From CAVOBC01 sp963693635 (lineage in GTDB: Bacteria; Pseudomonadota; Gammaproteobacteria; Pseudomonadales; Azotimanducaceae), in assembly GCA_963693635.1 (NCBI GenBank), contig CAVOBC010000172.1, positions 1-9,436 on the forward strand: DNA of 9,436 bases, in the 5' to 3' direction. Positions within the stretch are counted from its first letter, which is position 1. Each line of letters starts with the position of its first letter. Both the position numbers and the translations under genes were made by a program. The notes beneath the pieces were generated by a model that had not been told where the DNA came from, ran no database searches, and worked only from the letters and a program-made list of their open reading frames with translations. Of the stretch, positions 1 through 5,481 are shown piece by piece.

Positions 1-26
1 CGCTTACCTACAGGACTGAGGCAGCG

Positions 27-944
27 ATGGACTTCGGTGTACATTTACCCCATATGGGACGCGAGGCGTCGGGCCCGGTTCTGCGGAAGTTCGCCTCTGA
101 ACTCGAACGGCTGGACGTGCACTCCGCCTGGGTGAGCGACCACGTGTGTTGGCCAGCGTCGCTTGAGTCGCAGTACCCGTACTCGGACGACGGCAGCTTT
201 CCAGCACCCAATGACCTCGCCTGGCTGGACCCGATCAGCACACTCACCTACATCGCCGCATGCACAGAACGCCTGCGCCTTGGCACCAGCGTGTTGATAT
301 TGCCCTATCGCTTGCCGGTCGTGACCGCAAAGCAACTGGCAACGCTGGATGTCGTCTCGGACGGTCGCCTCATCCTGGGTGCCGGGGTCGGCTGGATGGC
401 GGAGGAAGCGGCTGTGCTCGGCATGCCATGGGATCAACGCGGCAAGCGGTCGGACGAGCAACTGGAGATTTTTCGGCGGTTGTTCAGCGACGATGAGCCA
501 TCGTTTGACGGCGAGTTCTATCAGTTTGGCCCGGTCAGGTTCGAGCCCAAGCCTGTCCAGACACCGGTACCTGTGTGGGTCGGCGGAGCGACGCCCGCCG
601 CATTTGCCCGGGTCGCGCGCAGCGGTCAGGGCTTCCATGCGGCGTTCCAGCCGCTCGAAACAGTCGCCGAGGAGTGGACGGCGGTGCAACGTGCATGTGA
701 GAAGATAGGCCGGGACGCGTCAGGGCTTACGTTGTCATTGCGCGTTTTTCTCGATCCCGAGTCGGGAATGGAGAACGCCAAGTCCCTTGCGGGCTCTAAA
801 GATGCGATGCTGGAACGGCTGGGAGATATGCGTGATATCGGCATTTCACACGTCCTGCTCGACCCGGTGGCTGGGGGCGGTGTTGAAGGTCGACTTTATG
901 CCGTGCAGCAATTCATGGAAGATGTCGCTCCGGACTGTCGATAA
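27..944 (+). CDS. LLM-class flavin/F420-dependent oxidoreductase (luciferase-like)
   Basis: The 305-residue product is a complete single-domain bacterial-luciferase-like TIM-barrel oxidoreductase, expected in the cytoplasm, that would use FMNH2 or F420H2 to oxidise or reduce a small organic substrate. The N-terminus (MDFGVHLPHMG) is the usual first beta strand. The segment at residues 85-123 (LGTSVLILPYR, then AKQLATLDVVSDGRLILGAGVGW) is the family signature and is typical of the subgroup annotated as probable F420-dependent. Residues 139-150 (GKRSDEQLEIFR) and PVWVGG near 182-187 are also typical. The ATG at 27 is supported by GAGG at 18-21 with five bases of spacing. Only 26 bases precede it, so any upstream operon partner is outside the window. 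Cofactor and substrate cannot be decided: the FMN and F420 subgroups overlap in these motifs. The family assignment is firm, the exact reaction is not. Confidence 0.93.
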   Translation: MDFGVHLPHMGREASGPVLRKFASELERLDVHSAWVSDHVCWPASLESQYPYSDDGSFPAPNDLAWLDPISTLTYIAACTERLRLGTSVLILPYRLPVVTAKQLATLDVVSDGRLILGAGVGWMAEEAAVLGMPWDQRGKRSDEQLEIFRRLFSDDEPSFDGEFYQFGPVRFEPKPVQTPVPVWVGGATPAAFARVARSGQGFHAAFQPLETVAEEWTAVQRACEKIGRDASGLTLSLRVFLDPESGMENAKSLAGSKDAMLERLGDMRDIGISHVLLDPVAGGGVEGRLYAVQQFMEDVAPDCR

Positions 945-1053
945 GCGCCGCTTCATCGCGCATTAGACACCCACAGATGGCACAACAAATGAGACGAGAT
1001 CTGCGGCGAGACCAGCAGCGTTTCCAGACGATGGCAAATTGAGGACAGTATAG

Positions 1054-1332
1054 TTGTCGAAAGAAAGCAGTGAGACGATTGCGGTCATTCTTCAGTACCT
1101 GAATAAGGTCAAGACGCGGTGTACCTACGGGGTAATCGCCCAAATAATCGGCGTTAATACCCAATCGGTGGGCAGGCTACTGGGCGAGCGCCGCCCGGAG
1201 GCAAGCTGGGTGGTCAGCGAAAAAACCAAGGAACCGACGGGATACCTCGATGAAGAAAAGCACCCGGACCTGTACCGCACGAAGCGGATTATCAAGTCGG
1301 CGGAAGTGATTCGCAGGAATCTGGGGATCTGA
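1054..1332 (+). CDS. Small alkyltransferase-like (MGMT-fold) DNA-binding protein lacking the active cysteine, putative
   Basis: This 92-codon gene starts at TTG. An in-frame TAG stands immediately before the TTG (1051-1053), no ATG or GTG follows near the N-terminus, and GAGGA at 1041-1045 gives a well-placed ribosome binding site. Residues 9-34 (IAVILQYLNK, then CTYGVIAQIIGV) match the pattern of the helical DNA-binding half of O6-alkylguanine-DNA alkyltransferases, where TYGxIA followed by a conserved G is typical. The next part (SVGRLLGERRPEASWVVSE, then TGY) follows the order 'VGxALGxNP - PCHRVV - TGY' of that family, but the PCHR acceptor site reads EASW, so no alkyl-acceptor cysteine is present. 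Alkyltransferase-like (ATL) proteins that bind lesions without repairing them are known, usually with Trp in place of Cys. The fold is my inference from pattern alone; another winged-helix family is possible. It lies 109 bp behind the oxidoreductase gene and converges with the MaoC remnant. Confidence 0.72.
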   Translation: MSKESSETIAVILQYLNKVKTRCTYGVIAQIIGVNTQSVGRLLGERRPEASWVVSEKTKEPTGYLDEEKHPDLYRTKRIIKSAEVIRRNLGI

Positions 1333-1343
1333 TCCAGATGTAA

Positions 1344-1378
1344 TGAGACGTTGCCGCTTGAGCCTTCGGCGAGTCTCA
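1344..1378. terminator. Hairpin between convergent genes, possible terminator
   Basis: TGAGAC (1344-1349) pairs with GTCTCA (1373-1378), and an inner GCCG (1353-1356) pairs with CGGC (1367-1370). It lies 12 bases after the stop of the small plus-strand gene and 80 bases before the end of the minus-strand MaoC remnant, where a bidirectional terminator would be expected. There is no T run on either side, so it is not a textbook intrinsic terminator. An alternative stem, GAGCCT (1360-1365) with AGGCTC (1378-1383), competes with it. Confidence 0.35.
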
Positions 1379-1382
1379 GGCT

Positions 1383-1430
1383 CCGTACTGTCCGTGATCC
1401 GTATTGTCCGTTATCCGAAATGTCGGTTGT
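1383..1430. repeat. 16-bp tandem repeat, three units
   Basis: Unit 1 (CCGTACTGTCCGTGAT, 1383-1398) and unit 2 (CCGTATTGTCCGTTAT, 1399-1414) differ at two positions. Unit 3 (CCGAAATGTCGGTTGT, 1415-1430) matches unit 2 at 12 of 16 positions. The array lies in the noncoding gap between two convergent 3' ends, just after the hairpin. Function unknown; a local slippage duplication is the simplest explanation. Confidence 0.6.
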
Positions 1431-1458
1431 TCGGATTGCTGGTGAGAGGTTGCGCTGA

Positions 1459-1945
1459 TTACTGCTTCGGAAACCAGTAAGTCAGGTATTCGGCATAGGC
1501 GGCGTAACCGTCGACACCCTGCGCTTCGATCTCGTGACTGGTTTTGACCAGATATTCGCCGTTGCCCTTGTCGGTGGCGTCGACGAGCGTGATGTGTGAT
1601 CGCAGCCGTACGCCTTCGCCGATGACGACTGGCTGCAGAATTCGAACCCGGTCCAGTCCGTAGTTCAGCGGGGACTGGCCATCGATCGGCCAGAGTCCGG
1701 TGTCGCGGTAGAAATGTGATAGCAGCGAAATCATGTGGAAGCCATGCATCAGCGTTCCGCCATAGCGCGTGGTCTTCGCGTATTCGGGATCGCAGTGTCC
1801 CGGCCGTGCGCCAGCGAGTCACTTCGCCAAAGATGTTGACCTGAACCTGATCGATGAAGACCCAGTCGCTGACACCCAGTTTTTTGCCAAGCACCTCCTG
1901 TGCTGTGGCCAATCGAAAGCTCCGATCCATCGCGGGGTCGCCCAT
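1459..1945 (-). pseudogene. MaoC-like (R)-enoyl-CoA hydratase, frameshifted
   Basis: The gene starts at ATG 1945 (minus) behind a good AGGAGA site and would encode a hot-dog-fold acyl-CoA hydratase/dehydratase of about 160 residues, a normal length. The first frame gives the N-terminal half ending in WVFIDQVQVNIFGEVT, the helix before the hydratase motif. The family continuation is in the next frame: HCDPEYAKTTRYGGTLMHGF, then LLSHFY and LNYGLDRVRILQPV, ending in YLTYWFPKQ at 1459. This equals one extra base between 1796 and 1818; dropping one G of the GGG at 1799-1801 gives AGHCDPEYA with normal motif spacing. The hydratase His-x-Asp-Pro segment is kept. The aspartate expected five residues before the histidine (GDxNPxH) is not visible in any simple repair, so the protein may have been atypical before the shift. 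It may be a true pseudogene or a sequencing or assembly error. Confidence 0.8.
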
Positions 1946-2180
1946 TCGTCTCTCCTGTTGGTCTTTGAAAGCGGCAGGCAGGTGCGAGGTTTGTTTGCAA
2001 ACCGGCGCCCAGGAATTGCCAACGTTGACAATGTCGGGACGCGAACGAGTTAATCACACAATATCGGGCCAATCACACAACATGACTGCGATGTGGGCAG
2101 CGATTGTCTGCGATCGGTCGACAGTTAGTCGACATAGAATGAGCAACCTGATGGACAACCGAAATCACACAGGAAGATGA
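1946..2180. promoter_or_regulatory. Divergent MaoC/ppnP intergenic region with short repeats
   Basis: This 235-bp region separates two divergent start codons and must contain both promoters unless these lie elsewhere. It holds an inverted repeat GGTTTG-tttg-CAAACC (1988-2003), 43 bases upstream of the MaoC start. It also holds a perfect TTGACA (2025-2030) with a weak GTTAAT (2049-2054) 18 bases later on the plus strand, two copies of AATCACACAA (2052-2061 and 2071-2080) with a third near-copy just before the ppnP start (AATCACACA, 2163-2171), and two GTCGACA elements 11 bp apart (2117 and 2128). None matches an operator I can name. The promoter pair is only suggestive and would give ppnP a leader of more than 110 bases. 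Confidence 0.35.
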
Positions 2181-2462
2181 ATGATCGATCACAACGAATA
2201 TTTTGACGGTAACGTAAAATCGCTCGTCCTTGAGGGCCACGACAAGCCCGCGACGGTCGGCGTCATGGCTCGGGGTGAGTACGAATTCGGCACCGGGTCG
2301 CCGGAATTGATGCGGGTTGTCGCGGGCGAGTTGAACGTCAAACTACCGGGCGTTGATGAGTGGCAAACCTTCGAGGCTGGCGCGGAGTTTCGCGTGCCGG
2401 GCGACAGCAAGTTCCAGGTACGTGTGCCGGTCGACACGGCCTATCTTTGCATCTACGGATGA
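2181..2462 (+). CDS. ppnP: Pyrimidine/purine nucleoside phosphorylase PpnP
   Basis: The 93-residue product aligns along its whole length, from memory, with E. coli PpnP (YaiE, 94 residues, formerly DUF1255). Shared landmarks are NEYFDGNVKS (residues 5-14), VGVMARGEYEF (26-36), PELMRVVAGELNVKLPG (41-57), W61, EAGAEFRVPG (65-74) and the C-terminal YLCIYG. The family is a small cupin that phosphorolyses several purine and pyrimidine nucleosides to the free base and ribose 1-phosphate in the cytoplasm. The ATG at 2181 is preceded by AGGA (2171-2174) at good spacing. It appears to be a single-gene unit, divergent from the MaoC remnant. Nothing in the protein looks damaged. Confidence 0.95.
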   Translation: MIDHNEYFDGNVKSLVLEGHDKPATVGVMARGEYEFGTGSPELMRVVAGELNVKLPGVDEWQTFEAGAEFRVPGDSKFQVRVPVDTAYLCIYG

Positions 2463-2607
2463 GTGCGAGTGTTGTGTTGTTGGCAACGCGGATTCCCGGA
2501 CGATCTTGCAAGGAGTGCTACGCGCCGTCTGGCGGCGTTGTTGCGAGTGGCCTCGGGCCCGTGAGCACCTTTTCTATTGCGCTGGCAGACAATGGTAGTC
2601 TGCAGTC

Positions 2608-2793
2608 GTGAAACTCAACCTTGAAAACCGGATAGATCAGCAGGAGACCTGGACATTCTCTGAATGTCTCGGGCTTGCGTCTGAGTTTGACACCAAGGTG
2701 CGTATGGTCGTCGTCACGGTTTACTCGCGGGGCAAGAAATACGTCGACAGCGATGCGGCGCCAGGTGGGGAGCGACCGAAGAGCAAGTCGTAA
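2608..2793 (+). CDS. Hypothetical 61-residue protein
   Basis: This is a possible small gene starting at GTG (the first in-frame start after a TAG at 2596) and ending at TAA 2793. The product begins with KLNLENRIDQQETWTF, has a hydrophobic probable beta strand VRMVVVTVYS near residues 32-41, and ends in a basic tail (ERPKSKS). There is no signal peptide or membrane segment, and I do not recognise the family. The ribosome binding site is weak. It fills part of the 424-bp gap between ppnP and the aminotransferase, and no competing gene on the other strand makes more sense. Whether it is translated is uncertain. Confidence 0.4.
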   Translation: MKLNLENRIDQQETWTFSECLGLASEFDTKVRMVVVTVYSRGKKYVDSDAAPGGERPKSKS

Positions 2794-2825
2794 CACCGAA
2801 TTTGTTGGCCGGGAATATCGCGCAG

Positions 2826-2848
2826 CGGGTCCCGAAACCCGGGACTCG
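2826..2848. promoter_or_regulatory. Strong hairpin upstream of the aminotransferase gene
   Basis: CGGGTCCCG (2826-2834) and CGGGACTCG (2840-2848) pair over nine positions with one G-T wobble, around an AAACC loop. The hairpin lies 32 bases after the small gene's stop and 38 bases before the aminotransferase ATG. No T run follows, so it could be a terminator for the upstream unit, an RNA-stabilising structure at the head of the aminotransferase mRNA, or part of a leader. No leader peptide or riboswitch core was recognised. Confidence 0.4.
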
Positions 2849-2886
2849 AAGTTTCAGGCGGAGGCCCAAGAGCGGGGGGATAACCT

Positions 2887-3801
2887 ATGAATGACGGCAC
2901 GAATACTCGAATAGCCTGGTACAACGGTGCGTATCTTCCGGAGCACGACGTCCTCGTGCCGTTCCGTGACCGTGGTTTTCTGTACGGGGACGCGGTCTTT
3001 GATATGACCCGTACCTTTGGTGGAGAGATCTTTCGCCTCGAAGAGCACATGCGACGACTCTACGCGTCGCTTCGCTCAATGCGGATCGACCCGGGCATGG
3101 CGGCGGACGAGTTGATTGCCATCAGCCGTGAGGTTGTTGCAAGAAACGCCCACCTGCTGGATCCGACGACCGATTTCTGGCTGGCGCAGCGCGTGTCTCG
3201 CGGTCTGGGCGGCGTGGGAGACGAGGATTGGGATCAGGAGGGTGCCACAGTGATCGTCGAGTGTCGGCCACTGCCGCTTGCCGCACGTGCCGCTTATTAT
3301 CGTGATGGCATCGACGTGACCGTGTCGCCTGTACGCCGGACCGCGCCTGACGCGCTGACGCCGCGCGCGAAGACCCACAACTATCTGAACCTGATCATGG
3401 CGGGCATGGCGATGCCCGAGAGCACGGACTATCCCATCCTGCTTGATCACAATGGCAATCTCGCGGAGGGCCTGGGGGCCAACATCTTTCTGGTCCGCGA
3501 TGGCATTTGTTTGACGCCCCGCGAGCAATTTGTCTTGCCGGGCGTCTCCCGTCAGGTGGTTTTCGATCTTTGCGCGAGTCAGGGCATCCCGGTTGAGCAA
3601 CGTGATCTCGATTTTCACGATGCGGCGAACGCAGACGAGATGTTCCTCACGTCGACCAGCATGTGTGTCGCACCGGTTTGCTCGTTCAACGGGACGCCGG
3701 TTGGTGATGGCCCTTGTGGGCCCCTCACGCGTCGCCTCATGGACGGATATGTGGATCTCGTTCAGTTCGATTGGGTGGAACAATATCTGGCACATCTGTG
3801 A
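2887..3801 (+). CDS. Fold-type IV PLP-dependent aminotransferase (branched-chain / D-amino acid type)
   Basis: The complete 304-residue protein is close in length to E. coli IlvE. It should transfer an amino group between an amino acid and a 2-oxo acid in the cytoplasm with PLP. The Schiff-base lysine is K162 in RAKTHNYLNL, followed by Y166; R57 (EEHMRRL) fits the phosphate-binding arginine; E194 in LAEGLGANIF is the residue that contacts the PLP ring nitrogen; LTSTSM (254-259) is the C-terminal phosphate-binding turn. The N-terminal signature GFLYGDAVFDMTRTFGGEIFRL is nearer to the D-amino-acid and (R)-amine transaminase pattern than to the usual BCAT 'GxxxFEGIR', so the substrate is left open. 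The ATG at 2887 has a GGGGGA site at 2876-2881. The tandem repeat and solute-binding remnant begin just after the stop; no terminator is seen between. Confidence 0.93.
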   Translation: MNDGTNTRIAWYNGAYLPEHDVLVPFRDRGFLYGDAVFDMTRTFGGEIFRLEEHMRRLYASLRSMRIDPGMAADELIAISREVVARNAHLLDPTTDFWLAQRVSRGLGGVGDEDWDQEGATVIVECRPLPLAARAAYYRDGIDVTVSPVRRTAPDALTPRAKTHNYLNLIMAGMAMPESTDYPILLDHNGNLAEGLGANIFLVRDGICLTPREQFVLPGVSRQVVFDLCASQGIPVEQRDLDFHDAANADEMFLTSTSMCVAPVCSFNGTPVGDGPCGPLTRRLMDGYVDLVQFDWVEQYLAHL

Positions 3802-3840
3802 GGTCATGGCGTGGGTCTGCCGATGCTTTGCCTGGTTAAG

Positions 3841-3915
3841 GAGGGCCTGATTGAGGAGGGTCTGGTCAAGGAGGGTCTGGTCAAGGAGGGTCTGATCGAG
3901 GAGAGTCTGGTCAAA
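3841..3915 (+). repeat. 15-bp tandem repeat, five units with degenerate flanking copies
   Basis: The unit is GAGGGTCTGGTCAAG. Copies lie at 3841, 3856, 3871, 3886 and 3901; those at 3856 and 3871 are identical, and the others differ by one to four bases. Decayed copies flank the array at 3826-3840 and 3916-3930. In the frame of the solute-binding remnant it reads EGLIE-EGLVK-EGLVK-EGLIE-ESLVK. Unit junctions recreate (A/G)AGGAGGG-type sequence, so the transcript carries several Shine-Dalgarno-like cores. It starts 39 bases after the aminotransferase stop. The regular 15-bp period and lack of spacers exclude a CRISPR array. Confidence 0.9.
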
Positions 3916-4315
3916 AGACAGTCTGGCCCAAGAGGCTCTGTTGAGTTTGCGCGAGTTGGCACCGACGGTACCCGGCGACTTGGTGGGCTGGTACTGCTGT
4001 TTGCGATAGGGGCAAGCGCGCCTCTTGCGGCCGCAGAATGGCGGCATGGTCTCTCGTTCTTTGGCGAATTCAAGTACGACGCCGGGTTCCAGCACTTCGA
4101 CTACGTTCAGCCGGACGCGCCGCAAGGGGGGCGGATTCGTTATCCCGAGCTTCGGCAATTTCGATTCGGTCAATCCGTTCATTCGCAAAGGCAGAAAAGC
4201 CACGGGAATGGATTACACCACCGCCCTGATCTACGAGCGATTGATGTTCAAGGCGGATGATGAGCCTTCGAGCCAGTATGGCTGGCTGGCCGAGAGCGTG
4301 TTACTCGCTGACGAC

Positions 4316-4347
4316 TTGAAGAGCATCACGCGAGTGGGTGGTATGCT
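4316..4347 (+). promoter_or_regulatory. Candidate promoter for the downstream secreted-protein gene
   Basis: TTGAAG (4316-4321) could be a -35 element. TGGTATGCT (-10 hexamer TATGCT at 4342-4347) matches the extended -10 pattern TGnTATnnT. The spacing is 20 bases, longer than ideal, but an extended -10 tolerates this. It lies 30 bases before the ATG at 4378 and at the point where the solute-binding similarity ends. Pattern match only. Confidence 0.3.
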
Positions 4348-4377
4348 CAACGCAAAACCGAAAGGGGCTCGCTCGAG

Positions 4378-5421
4378 ATGGTCAGGATGAAGGGCACAAC
4401 GTTCGCCGCGCTACTGTTAGCGTTCACGATCGAATGGCCGGCCGCTGCGGTCGCAGGTGAGATCCCAAGGACGGCCAGCGGCCGGCCCGATCTGTCGGGC
4501 AACTACGACATATCGAACCTCACGCCGTTTTCGCGGCCAAAAGAGATGGGCAACAAGCGGTATTTCGATCCTGAGGACGGCGCTGCCATCGCCAAACGAA
4601 TGGCGGCCACCATCGCGGCGACGAGTGCAGACAGTGCACCGGATCGCGCAGCGCCGGAGAAGGGCGCGGACGTTGGTGCATACAACTACTTCTGGCTCGA
4701 CTTTGGCACTGCCGCGCTGCCGATTGACGGCAAGATTCGCACCTCAGTCATCATCGACCCGCCCAACGGGCAAATGCCGGCAATCACGGACGCCGGCAAG
4801 AAGCGGCGGCATGGTGCGCCCCAGTATGACTACTACGGCAAGCCGCGGGACAAAGCCTGGTGGATGGAAACGGGTGACCGGCCGTACGATGACCCGGAAT
4901 CGTTCACGCTCGGTATCCGCTGCATTTATCTCGACGTTGCGTCGCTGCCCATGCGCTCGCTGCCCTACAACAACGTGAAGACCATTGTGCAGACAGAGGA
5001 TCATGTGATGATCCTGGTCGAGTGGATGTCCTATGCCCGAATTGTTCGCCTCGGTACCAAAGACGAAAAACCGAGCCACCTGCCGAGCAGCATTTCAGCC
5101 TGGAGCGGTGACTCAATCGGCTGGTGGGAAGGCGACACGCTGGTCGTTGACACCACCAACATCCGCGAATATCCGGGGGCGCTGAGAGAGGGTCTGCGCA
5201 TCGAGGAACGGTTTGCGCCGGTCGCGGATCAGGGACTGGTGTACAAGTTCACAGTGCAAGATCCCGAGTACGTCTCGTCTTACACGGGTGAAATGGCCTG
5301 GCCTCGCACTGACCAGACGAACTACGAGTACGCGTGCCATGAAGGCAATTACTCGATGGGCAGCATGCTGCGCGGTGCACGGATGCTTGAGAAGGAGTGG
5401 GTGGGCAAGCGGGCCGAGTGA
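4378..5421 (+). CDS. Secreted protein of a conserved uncharacterised family
   Basis: The 347-residue product has a Sec signal peptide (hydrophobic TTFAALLLAFTI, likely cut after AVA at residues 24-26) and should be periplasmic or exported. I recognise the family from recurring features rather than a known function: RTASGRPDLSG (31-41), RTSVIIDPPNGQMP (121-134), RC at 181-182, LPYNN (195-199) followed by IVQTEDHVMILVEWM, the strongly conserved WSGDSIGWWEGDTLVVDTTN (242-261), and YEYACHEGNYSM (316-327). Such proteins are common, often in many copies, in Acidobacteria and some marine Proteobacteria; no reaction is known to me. A beta-rich fold is likely. The start at 4378 has AAAGGGG at 4361-4367; ATG 4387 is an alternative that keeps the signal peptide. 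The gene begins inside the tail of the truncated solute-binding remnant, and a hairpin terminator follows. Confidence 0.9.
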   Translation: MVRMKGTTFAALLLAFTIEWPAAAVAGEIPRTASGRPDLSGNYDISNLTPFSRPKEMGNKRYFDPEDGAAIAKRMAATIAATSADSAPDRAAPEKGADVGAYNYFWLDFGTAALPIDGKIRTSVIIDPPNGQMPAITDAGKKRRHGAPQYDYYGKPRDKAWWMETGDRPYDDPESFTLGIRCIYLDVASLPMRSLPYNNVKTIVQTEDHVMILVEWMSYARIVRLGTKDEKPSHLPSSISAWSGDSIGWWEGDTLVVDTTNIREYPGALREGLRIEERFAPVADQGLVYKFTVQDPEYVSSYTGEMAWPRTDQTNYEYACHEGNYSMGSMLRGARMLEKEWVGKRAE

Positions 5422-5454
5422 GGGTGGTCCGATCCCCGCGTGAGCCGCCAGATC

Positions 5455-5475
5455 GACGCCCGGCTTTTGGGCGTC
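5455..5475 (+). terminator. GC-rich hairpin terminator between convergent genes
   Basis: GACGCCC (5455-5461) and GGGCGTC (5469-5475) form a perfect 7-bp stem around the loop GGCTTTT, 34 bases after the plus-strand stop. TTCCGGTTATTTC follows, a weak T-rich tail, so this is a plausible intrinsic terminator for the secreted-protein gene. The minus-strand CoA-transferase gene ends seven bases away, so the hairpin may serve both directions. Confidence 0.6.
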
Positions 5476-5481
5476 TTCCGG

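Larger units (their letters stand above)
3811..4390 (+). pseudogene. YejA-like peptide ABC transporter solute-binding protein, frameshifted and truncated
   Basis: This is the 5' remnant of a family 5 extracellular solute-binding protein. The open frame passes through the 15-bp repeat, then a signal peptide (RRLGGLVLLFAIGASAPLAAA), then the YejA-like start WRHGLSFFGEFKYDAGFQHF, DYVQPDAPQGG. The family then requires the next frame: PSFGNFDSVNPFIRKG, MDYTTALIYERLMFKADDEP, SQYGWLAESVLLADDLKSI. Taking one G out of the G6 run at 4126-4131 restores a continuous match with correct spacing. Similarity stops near 4330, after about 100 mature residues of a family normally around 600 long, so the C-terminal lobe is missing. 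The original start is unclear: GTG 3811 or ATG 3823 are in frame but lie upstream of the repeat and have poor ribosome sites. Its end overlaps the next gene's first codons. With two lesions it is unlikely to make a working transporter component. Confidence 0.8.

Noticed and set aside
45..689. 214-codon minus-strand frame under the first gene
   Set aside because: Antisense to a complete oxidoreductase with clear family motifs; composition is Arg/Leu-rich shadow coding typical of GC-rich DNA.
943..953. AAGCGCCGCTT palindrome after the oxidoreductase gene as a terminator
   Set aside because: The loop would be a single base and no T run follows; it cannot form a stable terminator hairpin.
1796..1818. 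Programmed ribosomal frameshift in the MaoC gene
   Set aside because: No slippery heptamer or following pseudoknot is evident, and MaoC proteins are not known to use recoding; decay or error is simpler.
1769..2180. Plus-strand frames of 94 and 108 codons across the MaoC gene and its upstream region
   Set aside because: They are antisense to the repaired MaoC reading frame and have no recognisable product; the minus-strand family match explains the region.
3826..3930. CRISPR array
   Set aside because: Units are 15 bp, directly contiguous and without spacers; no cas genes are present.
3076..4203. Long minus-strand open frame (375 codons) with repeated LLDQT pentapeptides
   Set aside because: It runs antisense through the well-supported aminotransferase and the 15-bp repeat; its product shows no family features and the pentapeptide is just the reverse strand of the repeat.
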